From: Ypsolopha sequella
Lineage: Eukaryota; Arthropoda; Insecta; Lepidoptera; Ypsolophidae
Assembly (NCBI GenBank): GCA_934047225.1
Contig: OW204005.1
Span: 21,894,396-21,958,395, forward strand
Reading direction: 5' to 3'
DNA: 64,000 nucleotides
A model generated the notes under the pieces. That model searched no databases. It was given only the letters and a program-made list of their open reading frames with translations, and was not told where the DNA came from. Both the position numbers and the translations under genes were made by a program. Below are positions 1-10,979 of this stretch, piece after piece (position 1 is the stretch's first letter; the number at the start of each line of letters is the position of its first letter).

Positions 1-574
1 CGGGCACAACTACACGCTTTTTAGGGCATGCAGGTTTCCTTAGAGCGATAGGGCTCATGACGTTGAGACGTAATAATCGTCAGAGAAACGCGGGTGTACT
101 TATAGGTACACGTATGGGTGGACTTATGACTTACATCTCACAGTTCACACTCGGAACACCTCTTGACACCCCTTCGGTAAAAATCTGCAAATAATTGCAT
201 GACCTAAACGTATTGTGTTCTTAATACTAATCACTCTTACTGCTACCAATAAGCCATCTATTCCAGGTAGATTTACTTTTTTTTATTTTGCTTTTGCAAA
301 TTCATTTTGTTTGTTCCGATAAACAAACCAAACTTTGTAAATTACCGTTACTTGAATAATTAAAAATCTTCACATGTCAAATTTTAAGTAATCGTACACT
401 CATTTAACGAAGTAGAGCAACATTCAGGTGCGGTCTCTAACATCTTAATGCAGCGGGGGGAGCACCACTTCTAAAGACTCAGGTAAGATGAAAGCGAAAT
501 GTTGCAAAGAGAGTCTGGGGCCTTAACATTGAATGACATACTTTTACTTTTCTAGTGACAATTTCTTCATCACC
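1..574. other. No gene seen
   Basis: AT-rich sequence without a recognisable coding region, tRNA or clear repeat. The short open frames here have no family features. Confidence 0.6.
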
Positions 575-706
575 CCAAGGTTGGCTGGAAGAAGTGATAA
601 GTCCGCCTTTGTACAAAAGTATGTTTTCAATACTCTGTTTTCTTTTATATGTCTTTTGTGTACAATAAAGTATCAATTCGTTCATTCATTCATTCATTCA
701 TTGATT
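575..706 (+). mobile_element. LINE 3' end with (TTCA)n tail
   Basis: The stretch GATAAGTCCGCCTTTGTAC followed by TGTACAATAAAG and then a run of TTCATTCA is the usual 3' end of lepidopteran non-LTR retrotransposons. It is cut off upstream, so only the 3' UTR and a few possible terminal codons remain. The clade cannot be fixed from so little sequence. Confidence 0.65.
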
Positions 707-718
707 CGACATACGGGA

Positions 719-1034
719 TCGTTGTGACCAGAAAGAAGATGTAGTGACTAGAATAGAAAAAGGAATGCTTCGGTGGTTTGGACATGTAGAGAGGATGAAT
801 GAAAGTAGAGTGACGAAAGAAATTTATGGTGAGAAAGTCGAAGTTAGAGCTCGACAAGGCCGCCCTAGAAAGACGTATGCCAACCAAATTGGCGACATAC
901 TGAAGAAGAGCAAATTAAGTTAAAGGTACCGGAATAGAAGAGCTTGTATGGCTAGATTGATGAATGAGATGTGTCGGGATCGTAGCAGATGGAAATCTGT
1001 AGTCTCTGCCGCCTCTCTGGGAGACAGGGATGAG

Positions 1035-1078
<44 letters not shown>
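719..1078 (+). pseudogene. LINE ORF2 C-terminal fragment with (ATGT)n tail
   Basis: Translating the plus strand gives the RT C-terminal region of a lepidopteran LINE: KGMLRWFGHVERMNESR, then RARQGRPRKTYANQI, then RRACMARLMNEMC. There is a stop in the middle (after KKSKLS). The element ends in about ten ATGT units (1036-1078). It is severely 5'-truncated and non-functional. A minus-strand relative of the same 3' end lies at 34025-34190. Confidence 0.75.
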
Positions 1079-1079
<1 letters not shown>

Positions 1080-1718
1080 TAATGCTCAGGGCGGCTTGAT
1101 CTGTGGCTTGTTCAAACATGACATAAGACTAACTGCCACAATAATCTAAAATGCGTTCGAATTTCAAACTTAGTTGGTGCCTATTTTGCAAGAAAATTTC
1201 TCACGCAAAACAATACAAGCGAGGAGTCTAACTACCACTGCCGCCGTCCTGATACCCTGGTGCGACCGGATATTTCTTTTAGCTGTCCAAGGGGGTGTCA
1301 TAATGCCCTGTGGGGGTAGGGGGGCGAGATATAAAGATAGTACCCCCCACTTATCTGGGGTATGGTCCTTTCCTTTGCTTTTATGTGGGGTGTGTATAAA
1401 ACCGACCAAATCGCCGGGGCTCACTATTGCCCTACTAGGTCTTGGGTATTGGACCCTTAATTATATTTCTTTCTCTTTTAGAAATGAAAACTGTCAGTGA
1501 TAGAGCATTAGTTACCAGATTTGGTACTTGTTATGTTGGCCAGAATTACACTTTGATTCATCCCTTATTCAGCAGGTTCCATGTTCGAAAAGACAGCTTC
1601 TCATAAAATTAAAAATAAATAATAAAACAAAAAAAAGCCATATTTTCAACTAAACGTTTTATCCACATTGAAATCAAGTTCAGATGATCCAATTTTGTAA
1701 TAGAGATGCAAAGTAGGC
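1079..1718. other. No gene seen; GC-richer island at 1210-1430
   Basis: The segment 1210-1430 is richer in G and C than its surroundings and is open in two frames, but neither translation resembles a known family and no splice context was convincing. It shares some wording with 7500-7640 (TATA-like box, GCCGC clusters), so it may be an unclassified repeat. Confidence 0.4.
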
Positions 1719-1889
1719 CAGTAGCCTAAGCATGAAAACATCTCCGTTGGGTTTGAAACTAAACTTAGGTTGCCATAAGTAGCTGTTAGTTCCGCTACTG
1801 TCCGCTTGGAGCGGTTTCCCAGATTCCATACAATTTTGATGTAGTTTGAAACACAACTATACGGAGATGTTTTCATGCTTAGGCTACAG
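1719..1889. mobile_element. MITE, family M copy 1
   Basis: A 170-bp element bounded by inverted repeats of about 28 bp: TAGCCTAAGCATGAAAACAT on the left and its complement on the right. A second copy at 33568-33743 matches along its whole length. It has no coding capacity. The termini read CAGTAGCC...GGCTACAG, so CAG may belong to the terminal repeat or be a 3-bp target duplication; superfamily unclear. Confidence 0.8.
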
Positions 1890-2182
1890 GGCAATTTTAG
1901 CCCATTGTTGAACTTGACAGACTTTCTTGATTGAAAAAAAAATCTGTTAAGCGTACCATTGTTACTCACTTTTAGGGTTCAGTCAAAAAAAACAGAAGTC
2001 CTTATGTATATTCGTGGTGTAAATAAAAATAGAATAACATAAAGGTCTCGGAAAACAACCACACACACAGGTTCCATATCAGGGGTCTATAAGTCTCAAA
2101 AATATAAATATGGTTAAAAGGGGTCGAAGTGTGAGGCTGTAAATTTAAAATCCAAATATTCACACTATCAAAAACTGCCGTA

Positions 2183-2292
2183 ATATGGAAGAAGGCAGCG
2201 TCTACATCGATCTTCAGATCCATTATGACTATTTATGACACTTAACGTGATGGATCTGAAAGTTGCGATGTAGATGACTACTTCTTCCATAT
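2183..2292. repeat. Imperfect inverted repeat (hairpin), ~42-bp arms
   Basis: The left arm 2183-2223 (starting ATATGGAAGAAGGCAGCG) pairs with the right arm 2250-2292 (ending CTACTTCTTCCATAT) with a few mismatches and a 26-bp loop. A transcript would fold into a long hairpin. It is probably a foldback element remnant. Confidence 0.6.
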
Positions 2293-2329
2293 GACTGCTG
2301 TATGCTGCTGCTGCTGTCACTTAAAACAG

Positions 2330-2688
2330 TCATCCATCCATCCATCAGCCTAGTTCGTCCACTGCTGGACATAAGCCTTTCCAGGACTTTGCCACTCCCG
2401 GCGGTCATCCTGGAAGAATTGCCCATACTCGCACACGCTGGGCAGGCGGGTTGGTGAGCGCGGTGCCGGAACCCTCGCACCAGTGACGCCGCTGCCTATC
2501 ACCAGTCTGTTCCATATAAGGCCCGGCTATTAGGGATGGATATACCGCCATCTATCGGTCCCAGGCGTGGTGGGCCTCCTGGTTTTTTGCCTGTGAGCTG
2601 TTTTCTTACTTTCCCCCGAATTACTTGGAGACCCCCAAGTAAGATGGTGGTACTTCCACAGTCGAGCCCGGCATTAGCTCTACCACCT
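2330..2688 (-). mobile_element. Retroposon 3' end, family G copy 1
   Basis: A 359-bp repeat shared with 45491-45857 and 53319-53671. Read on the minus strand it starts AGGTGGTAGAGC and ends CAGCAGTGGACGAACTAGGC followed by GATG repeats, the tail being a short microsatellite as in LINE or SINE 3' ends. All three copies share the same sharp 5' boundary (AGGTGGT), which suggests either a short retroposon or a preferred truncation point. No coding frame is conserved. Confidence 0.7.
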
Positions 2689-3839
2689 AAAACAATTTGA
2701 GGTCTAAAATAGAGGTCCAAACAGGCAGCATGTCGGTTCAGCATCTAGACGCAAGTTACGAGCGGCGCGGTTATGCTTCACTCGCAATATCGGACAATTT
2801 ACGAGTATGTGCCCATCCGCCGACCACTTATAATACATTGTTTTGTGCCCACATCAACCATAGGATTTCGGTGGTTTGTCAGTCTGGAGAAAAATATGTA
2901 TGATCGATTGCTGAGTTCCATGACTTTTAGGGATACGTAAATAAACTGAAAATATTTTGAGGGGTATCATGAGCTGTTGGAACAACGATTTTGAGGTTGT
3001 TGTCTGTTGACTTCTCACTATACTTCTCCTACTTTAATTTTATAATAATGTAATAATAATTTAATAATAATGTAATACTATTGAAATAATGTAATAATAA
3101 TGTTAGACATGTAATGATAAATTATGAATAAATGAGTATGAGTATGAGTATGAGTATAGCAAAAACAATTAGACTGGTGGTTTATTGTGGGTAACTCACG
3201 GGGATGGCGTGACACAAATTTTATTCGAGAACCTCTGTCGCCACTTTTTGGAATAACGTAGTATTACCTAGTTAGTAAACATACGCGGCGCACACATATA
3301 TTCACCCGTCTTATACAGCCAAAATAACACCGTATTTCTATGAAGCTTAGATGTAAAATACTAAAGACGTCATGGCACTGTGCCAATGTGTGTAAAGAGC
3401 CATGACCAGCGGCCACACTATGACACAATTAGGTCCGTGTTGATAATGTTTGAAAAAATATACATTGCGGCGTTAATATTCTAACTCAATGTGTGACACT
3501 CTTTATAACCTGCAATGGACAAAATATTGTCTAATTTCAACGCTATAATGCTAAATATTTCATGGTAAGGTTGAAATTTTATTTACCGCGAGGTTTATTC
3601 TGTAAATATCACAGTAAATACATGTTTAAATTACTTACGAGTGAAATGAAATTCCTTTTGATGTCTTATTTGCGTTATTTGAAGAGTTAGAACCATTTGC
3701 CACGCTGCAATACTCAATTTTTACAATATGTTTGTTCTAACGCGTTCGGTTGAGAAATGAGAGGCCCGTGGGTTATGTCTTGACGTATTGATCATATCGG
3801 TGCGTCGCAGTTACGGCTTTCATGGCCTTTCTATTCCTA
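2689..3839. other. No gene; AT microsatellite and retroposon-like tail at 3041-3160
   Basis: TAATAATG-type repeats (3041-3115), ATTATGAATAAATGAGT and then GAGTAT repeats (3131-3160) look like the tail of a plus-strand non-LTR element. Nothing recognisable otherwise. Confidence 0.4.
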
Positions 3840-4077
3840 TAGTTCTGTGGGGTAACTACGAGTATATCTCATCGAGTACAAGCATGATACAGTTACTGTG
3901 AGAAGAAGGACAAGAAGTTACTCCTAAAAAAGCCGGCAGACCTTGGCGAAACTTGGCAGGTTGTGTACAGTCATGAAAAAAATTGGGGCTTTTTCATGTC
4001 AAAATATTGCATGTAGTATGATAACACTCGATAAGTATAGCTAGAAACATTTGCTGCCGCGAGTCGGCCTGGCCGTT

Positions 4078-4543
4078 TTAACGGGACACCTGACGCTAGA
4101 ACATTAACAACACCAGGTTTTCAAGGGTTCATTGGAAGAAACTAGGTCTCTCCTCATATTCTACCTACCTATAAACAATGTATTAAGATTTATACTTCTG
4201 TCAAAAAAAAATGTTTTTCACCCCTTTTTTTTTTGTTTTCAAACGTTCGTTACAAAAACGCGGTTAAGAGATCAACTTAATTTTTTTTTATAAAATAGGC
4301 AATAGAAATATGAAGGGATGTTACCTAAATCCAATATATTTTTCCCTACAAAATATTTCAGTATTAGCTAAAAACATACCAATTTTTTGTTTCGCTGCGT
4401 GATCACTAGTATTACGCGTCCAAGAATAAGAGGCCAAAGAGCTAACATATAATCGCCTCTATGAAAAGCAAATAAGGTCTTTGCCATTAGACTTATTGTG
4501 CTGAACGGGTAATAAAAGTTGCTAGGGTATGCCATCCTCTTAA
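4078..4543 (+). mobile_element. TTAA-flanked MITE, family A copy 1
   Basis: It starts TTAACGGGACACCTGACG and ends GGTATGCCATCCTCTTAA. The 466-bp body matches copies at 25488-25959, 52268-52780 and 61295-61761. It is non-coding with long T and A runs. The ends are only weakly inverted (TTAA...CTAG(A)AC on each), and TTAA at both borders is what piggyBac-type insertions leave; that class assignment is inference. Confidence 0.7.
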
Positions 4544-4720
4544 TGTTCGACCGATTTTAGGGGCGCATTCGGGGTAGTTCTTATCCCATCGATTACCAGC
4601 ATGCAACCACTGTATTATTGTGGCCTTGACCAACTTGTGATGAAATCCTCTAGTTTGCCTTAAGTCAGCCTGGCCGTTTTTCCTGTACGAACAATTTTAT
4701 ATTGGTATTCCTCAATGATA

Positions 4721-5143
4721 ATAGGTCTTTACACATAAAATTGCCGTTTTCTATAGAGAATTTGAAGGAAACTAAATTTTTAGTACTAACATTTTTGCAT
4801 TTTTGTTAGGAATGGCAAATCCAAATTATGTAATTTATTTTGTGTCTGAATGAAACAACATTAAGCTAACAGCAACATTAATTTAATTTTTGAAAAGTGC
4901 TAGCTGTAAAAAGTTATTACGAATCTTATCATGGAAATGGATGGCATTTAGGACGAACTGTTTTTGAAGATTTAATTTTGGTTATCAAACTGACAATAAA
5001 AACAACATTTAATACTTAGATGTAAAACCTTGAAATCAACTTTCAAACAAAAAGCAAATAATTGAAATAGCTATTGAATTACAGGAATTATGAACTCATG
5101 AATCTGTTAAAAAATTTTGGTAATTTCATATGTAGAGCCTATT
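4721..5143 (+). mobile_element. MITE, family N copy 1
   Basis: A 423-bp repeat with terminal inverted repeats related to ATAGGTCTTTACATATGAAA. Copies: 45071-45490 (minus) and 48564-48987 (plus). All three contain a conserved middle CATGGAAATGGATGGC(A/G)TTT. Non-coding. Confidence 0.75.
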
Positions 5144-6399
5144 ATTTCACGACTTTTGGTGAGAACTTAGTAAAATTTATACTTGCGACTTTCGGCACTT
5201 GGTGAAACTTGAAACACATCTTGAATTAAAAACACTTGTTACCACACAAAAACCAGGAAAACATTTTAAATCAGCAGTTAGAAGTTAATAGATCGCCGCT
5301 ACTTAATTATTTCAATTAATTACATTTAACAATTTAAATTATTATATTTGTATGTCAACTTATTTGACATTTATACTTATTACGCCTCATTTGACATTTA
5401 AACCGACATTAAATAAACATAATATATTATTGTAGTTAAAATGTAACAGCATTAAAAAACTCCTAGTAAATTCCCCATTTTTCGGAAAATTTTACCGCAC
5501 GACACCACTGATACATTTTCGACTTACCTACTTAATTCTATTTTCTGTCAACATTATCATTGTTTACGTTGCTCAGAGCTAGTCACTCTTTCCCTGGAGT
5601 CAGGGAAATATTTTAATTAACATCTTCCCTTGAAAATGGAGTAAAATCAAAAACCGGTTGGGAGTTAACATCAATAAAGTGAAACTATAACGTACAAGTG
5701 TTTTTAATTCAAGAAGAACTTAGTATCCAGACTTTTAAAGTACGGGGGGCGTTGGGGGGACTGTATGGTACCCCACCCCCTCGGCCAGAAAATTTTTCTT
5801 TTTTCATCAGTAACTAAAGTATTAGACACCTGTCACTAGCAATATTGTTCCTAGTCATAGTCTATTTAAATTGGTCCGTTATCAGAGCATAAGGTTCGCA
5901 TTCGGGGATGGTTTTTACGTCATCTAGTACCAGTATGCAACCAAGGTATTTCTTATTGTGGCTTTGATCAACCTATTATGAAATACCCGGGTAGTTTTCT
6001 CTGTCCGACCAACTTTTTGTTAGTATTTAGCGATAACATTTTTAATTTTTCCTTACTTTCTTACAAAAACCTTTTAAACTATTTATTAAATATACATACG
6101 ATAAATTACAAAATTACCGTTTTATATGCAACAAAGCAGACAAAATAAAAAAAAATAAAGTTTTTGTATAAAGCTTTAAATTTAACTTATTTTTACGCAG
6201 TGTAATCTAAGATTATATGATTTTCTTTATTAAAACTTAAATAACAAAAATGTTACTTAAATTTAAAACTTATAAAATATTTAGACAAACTAAAGACCTT
6301 AACAAAACAAATGAAATTAAAATAGATTTATACAAAATAGAAGACTTTATTGAAGTCATCACTATGATGATCATTATGATTTATATGATTCTCTCTATC
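5144..6399. other. No gene seen
   Basis: Very AT-rich. Apart from repeat Y at 5872-6035 and a short G-rich run at 5741-5785, nothing recognisable. Confidence 0.5.
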
Positions 6400-6570
6400 T
6401 TATTTTATTTTTTGTTTAATTAAAACATTAAGTATATAAAAATTATTTTCGAAATATATTTCGGCCCACTTTGGAATTCGACTGACGCCGGCCCCAAAGT
6501 GGGCCGAAATATATTTCGAAAATAATTTTTATATACTTAATGTTTTAATTAAACAAAAAATAAAATAAAA
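6400..6570. repeat. Near-perfect palindrome, ~75-bp arms
   Basis: The arm 6400-6474 is the reverse complement of 6494-6570, with a 19-bp spacer TTCGACTGACGCCGGCCCC. Around the spacer the sequence reads TTCGACTGAC...GGGCCGAAATATAT, which recurs at 20962-21010 without the long arms and, more diverged, at 37990-38025. So this copy looks like an inverted duplication of a repeat end. See the hammerhead-like finding. Confidence 0.85.
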
Positions 6571-6671
6571 TAAGTGCTCTATGTAGCAATATATATATAT
6601 TTATTTCAAGTATATTCTCTCTATCTATAACTTAAGAGCTATCTGTAGACTGTGTGTGCGTGTGCGACTGA

Positions 6672-6967
6672 CTTCACGCAGTGAAACATTTGATTTGAGA
6701 GTTTTTAGCTAATATTGAAATATTTTGTAGGGAAAAAAAAAATTTAGGTTCTTGAAGCGAACGTTTGAAAACCAAAAAAAAAGAGAGAGCAAAACGTTTT
6801 TTTTTTGACAAAAGTATAAATCTTAGTACATTGTTTATACGTAAGAACCCTAGAGAAAAGATTAATAAACCAAATATATCTTCCGTCCCCGTTTTAGTCC
6901 GAATTTCTTCAAACGAATCCTAGATAGCCTGGAGTTGGTCATGCTCTAGGCTCATGTACAATCTTAA
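6672..6967 (-). mobile_element. Family A copy 5, truncated
   Basis: The reverse complement starts TTAAGATTGTACATGAGCCT and runs through ACCAACTCCAGGCTATCTAG to ATATTTCAGTATTAGC-like sequence before breaking off. It matches the 5' end of copy 3 (52268), not that of copy 1, so two 5' subtypes of family A exist here. Confidence 0.65.
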
Positions 6968-8096
6968 TGCTGGCAGCCTTATAAACTGGTAGTTAATTTA
7001 ATCTGTAAGATGGATCCGAACCACGATTTTGACTACGATCTGTTGTTTTAGCGATAATGAGGATTCAGAGGGTTATTAACTAATAGCTAGTGATAATCTG
7101 CTAGTTATTGGCTAATATCAAACAATTATTGGGTTTAGGTTTAGAACGTAGCTTTAATAAAAGTTAATAACTTTTAACATAAATAAGTCTTAAAACGTTA
7201 TGAACTGGTAAGAATTTTAATATTTATCTATGAGAAGGATATGGGAACTTCTATTTGTTATTTCCTTCACAAATGGGAAATAAGGGCTTACAGCTTATAA
7301 ATAAAAATAAGCACAATTATAATTACCATCGGACGGACGGTCCGTTATTAGACCCGTCCATTTGGGAAATAACGAGCTCCGATTATTATTATTTTTATTA
7401 TTTTTCCTGGTAATATGCCAGGGCGACATGCGCTTATAAGATGAAGGTAACTATGTTGTTTCATTATTCGAATGTTCAAGGGGTGGCGGTTTACCCCCAA
7501 AGAGCGGGGGGTGGAAGTCGTATAAAAACGACAATTTCCTCTAAACGCACGCCGCGCCTGTCTCGCCGCACCCTCTTACTAATTAACTGCCACAGCGGTT
7601 ATGTCATCCTAGTACCCCGGGTTGAGGGGTGGTGCTCCATTTTTTTTTCAGAGACATGTGTCCTGAAAACTATTGCTTGACCATGACTAGAAAGACAATT
7701 GATAAAATTTTCAGATACCCCGAATGAAAAAATAGAACCCCTAGCTAGAGAATCACTTTGTTTGGCGTATGTGGCTGACTTTTTCTCAAAAACAGCTGAG
7801 TATCAAGTTGAAATTAGCGCATAATAATAGATAGATAGATAAAAAACCTTATTTCAAAGCCTCTTACAAAAAAAAAACACAAAAAGTACACTTTTAGAGC
7901 TTAACAAATAACAAATACATTATAATCCTTAAAATAATAAAGATCTTTGACATAGAGGCTGAAAGGGCGCTGGCTCAGCATACGCCACAGAATAATCTGT
8001 GACACTGATATTCTGCCAGTACCATGCATTAAAAAGATCTATGTCGGTTAATCAAATTAAGGCAATGACCTTATAAAATTGGAATGGTAAATATAC
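6968..8096. other. No gene seen; TATA-like box at 7521
   Basis: 7000-7065 resembles 14540-14605 (GTAAGAT(G/A)G...CGA(A/G)CCACGAT). A TATAAAAA motif lies at 7521 in a G/C-richer patch (7480-7640) that has no coding support. A short GATA microsatellite is at 7830-7842. Confidence 0.4.
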
Positions 8097-8524
8097 TTAA
8101 GGCGATATACGAAAAAAATACGGGTGTTTCTTTTCTGTGTATTTCATGAAATACAAGGAAAATTTTAATAAATTTCTGGTATATGCATTTTGACTATATA
8201 ATCTAGGGTTTTGAAATTGGATAAATGTTTGGATAAATTTCCTCGATAGAAATAATTGTTGAAATGATGTCTTTAAACACACTTTTTCTCCTCCTTTGAC
8301 GAATAGGAACCATATACAGAACTCAACCATATTTTATTAGGTGTGTTTCAACTTGATTTCAACGTGAGATTTGATATTTAAAAATTTTGCTAGCTATTTT
8401 AGTTATTTTAATAAAAATATAAAACCAACTTTTTCCCCTTTTGCCCTGAATCCGCCCCTCTCGCACTGCGTGATTTTTCGCTTGGAGTGACAGTGACAAA
8501 AATAAAATTCGCATATCCTCTTAA
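8097..8524 (+). mobile_element. TTAA-flanked MITE, family C copy 1
   Basis: A 428-bp element with TTAA at both ends, starting TTAAGGCGATATACGAAA and ending CGCATATCCTCTTAA. It contains the landmark GAATCCGCCCCTCTCGCACT near the right end. Other copies: 23434-23844, 30525-30870, 35650-35981. It is distantly related to family B, with the same order of landmarks. Any open frames in it are chance. Confidence 0.8.
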
Positions 8525-8776
8525 GTAACATGTAATAAATTTGACAATAACAAAAATAAAATAGACACATATAATGAAAAAAGAGGGAGCGAGAAGATGC
8601 TTATTCATGCATCACCATTTTTAGGTCTAATAAGATTAATAAGGTATATTGCTCCATAGTCCTGTAAAAAATTCAGGCTTCTAGTTCAATGTACTAAAAA
8701 GATACGGTCTTTCTATAACGTATTTTTTACAAACTGACTAAACAGATTCTAAGACGTACTTACAAAAAATATGTTT

Positions 8777-9156
8777 TCAATGCAAGTGCTCGTAAAGGCC
8801 CACTTTTTATGCATCAAAATCGAACAGAAAGTCGATTATTTTGCCCTAGGGCTTTATCATTATTTTTTTTTTTATTTATTTACAATGGTTGGCTAATCTG
8901 CAGCCTTTTCTGTGTACCATAAATGTTATACTTTTTTTTTCCACTGTTTAACGGCTTATACAGTCCTTTTGAGCCAATCATAATTTAAAGTTCACAAGAT
9001 TATATTTGTTTTATTTCCTCACACTATGCATTGAAAAACGTAGTATGATACATGGGCGTAAGAGCAATAAATTACTCGGTTACGTTTAAAACACTCGCTA
9101 GTTTTAAATCGTCCTCGTAATTTATTCTTTTTCGCCCTTGTAGCATAAACTACTTT
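8777..9156 (-). mobile_element. Repeat family F copy 1
   Basis: The reverse complement runs from AGTTTATGCTACAAGGGCGA to CGAGCACTTGCATTG. Copies lie at 18763-19073 and 21447-21832, with a distant relative at 19325-19815. It includes a short internal inverted repeat around TAAATTACTCGGTTACG. Non-coding; class unknown. Confidence 0.7.
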
Positions 9157-10324
9157 ATATTCATCTTTTGGATGACTAAAATTTAAAATCTGTATAACTT
9201 TAATTATAAGTTATTTTTCTTTTGTAGTATTAGTCGGCTAGTAGTTAAGTTAAGAGAGTAACATCTGCCAATAAACTTTTTGAAAGTTTGGCGGAAACAA
9301 TCAGAAAAAAAATAAAATTCAATGTTTCCCGTTGGCTATAATCTTGAAATTTGGCACCAAGGAATGTCTCACAGCATAGCATAGGAAAATAAGCTGAATA
9401 TTTTTTGATTTTATCACACTAGTAATCAGCCCGAACTGTAAACTTGCGGTGTCCTTCTTAGAACCTTATATCTCGGCAACCTCTTGACCGATTTGGCTCA
9501 TGGTCGAACCCAAAAATTCTTTTTGTTTCATTTACTCACCTACCAAATTTCATGACGTTTCGACCAAAGATACTCGAGTTATCGTTGGACAAACATACAT
9601 ACATACATACAAACGCTTGTTCAAGTAGTCTCTGAGAACGTCCATCGCTTGCTTCGCTCACTCGCTCAAAAATATTAAAAAAAACTTTTATCAAAAACAA
9701 TTCAAGGTCGCATCAAAGAAAATTTAAAAAACATCGAATAAAAATCTTTTTGGGTTCACATTAAGATAGGTATAAGTGGAGACCACATCAAGCTATACAC
9801 TTGCAGTACGACATTAGCCCCTACAGTGAAGAATATAAGATAGGTACAAAGTCCAATGTGTCTTACTTGATGCGGTCTCCACTGTACAAAATAAAATTAG
9901 GCTCTCTTAAAATCTTTGATGGACTTCAAAAGATACATAAGTTCCCAAACACAACAAAAAAGTGCGAAAAATCACACTGAAACTCGTGAAAATTCCAGAA
10001 TAGTAGATAACACAATAAGTGAAAAAAATGAGAATTCCCTTCTAGGCACAAAGTTGAATACCGAGAGCAGCGAAGGATAGCGAGGGATTCTAGATTACAA
10101 GAGCCAAGATGGATTTTTTTTCACGAGTTATCTAAGTGCTCTACTTTTTACCATTGACTACAAGAAAATGAACAGTAGCATAGTAACAATTTAAATAACA
10201 TATTATTATGATTACAAGTGATCGGTAAATACGAAAACAAAACATTGTAAACATAATATCATCACGTCATACATAACATTACTTTAATCAGGCGGGAACA
10301 TAAAACTAGTGGTTGTGTTTTTAT
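9157..10324. other. No gene; inverted repeat 9775-9884
   Basis: GTGGAGACCACATCAAGC (9777) is mirrored by CTTGATGCGGTCTCCAC (ending 9884). The inner part (TACACTTGCAGTAC...TACCTATCTTA reversed) recurs at 46820-46895. ACAT repeats lie at 9596-9614. Nothing else recognised. Confidence 0.5.
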
Positions 10325-10930
10325 TTATTTTATTTATTTGGATCACCAACATCAGGTACATAAATACATTTTAATAACATAACATAAGGTTTTAAGCTAT
10401 ATGCCCAGATAATTCCAGGTGAGCACCACATGCAAAAAAGGATATAGTGAACAATGTTAAATTATTTACAAATACAGAATATTAAATTACATGAATATGA
10501 CATGATATAACTAAGATTAACTAAAACTAATTACTAAGAGTAACTAAAAACTAATTATGGAATTAATACAAGTGACCTAGTATTTTAACACCTAGTGACC
10601 TAAGACTTGTTTAAAGACGGATTTTTTAAAGTTACAAACACTACCATGAAATAAATCAAGACATGCACTGTGTTTATTAAACAGTGCTGAGAACCTGTTC
10701 AATGGGGAGTGATGTTGCCCCAAGTTGGATTTAGATGGTGTGGGCCGCAAAATCATGGCTTTACCTCTTGGTACTCTTCTGGGTTTGTTAAATTGCAATT
10801 TGAGTAATAATTGAGGACAATCATATTTGCCTCGTGCTAGCCTTCTAAGGAATAACAGATCAATCAGAATTCTGCGATCAGCTAAAGAGTTCAGAGTTTT
10901 TATTTGACTATTAGATAAAAGTACCAAAAG
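10325..10930 (-). pseudogene. Jockey/CR1-like LINE, 3' end of RT ORF
   Basis: The minus-strand frame 10927-10592 gives 111 residues resembling the C-terminal region that follows the RT domain in jockey- and CR1-like elements: LNSLADRRILIDLLFLRRL, KFNKPRRVPR-type NKPRRVPRGK, then HHSPLNRFSALFNKH. The frame is open to its stop. About 270 bp of 3' UTR follow, ending in AAATAAATAAAATAAATAAA (10325 side). The element is 5'-truncated; no clear target duplication was seen. Confidence 0.7.
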
Positions 10931-10979
10931 TGGATGTGAACTTTTGAGTTATTTTAAAGAACAAACAAGCAACGACAAA

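Larger units (their letters stand above)
3840..6035. repeat. Three diverged copies of repeat Y (3840-4077, 4546-4712, 5872-6035)
   Basis: The phrases GCATTCGGGG(T/A), CATC(G/T)A(T/G)TACCAG(C/T)ATGCAACCA and TTGTGGC(C/T)TTGA(C/T)CAAC recur at 4546-4712 and 5872-6035, and a more diverged version at 3840-4077. The first and second both contain AGTC(G/A)(G/C)CCTGGCCGTTTT. Family A copy 1 lies exactly between the first two copies. The element type is unknown. Confidence 0.55.

Noticed and set aside
1170..1500. Overlapping ORFs on both strands at 1.2-1.5 kb
   Set aside because: GC-rich patch keeps both strands open; no protein features on either.
8097..8330. Recurring FCIWFLFVK...KVCLKTSFQQLFLSRK ORF in C elements
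   Set aside because: Same reason: a shared MITE sequence, broken differently in each copy.
10592..10927. Host gene for the 111-codon minus ORF
   Set aside because: It matches the tail of jockey/CR1-like RT and is followed by a LINE-type 3' UTR.
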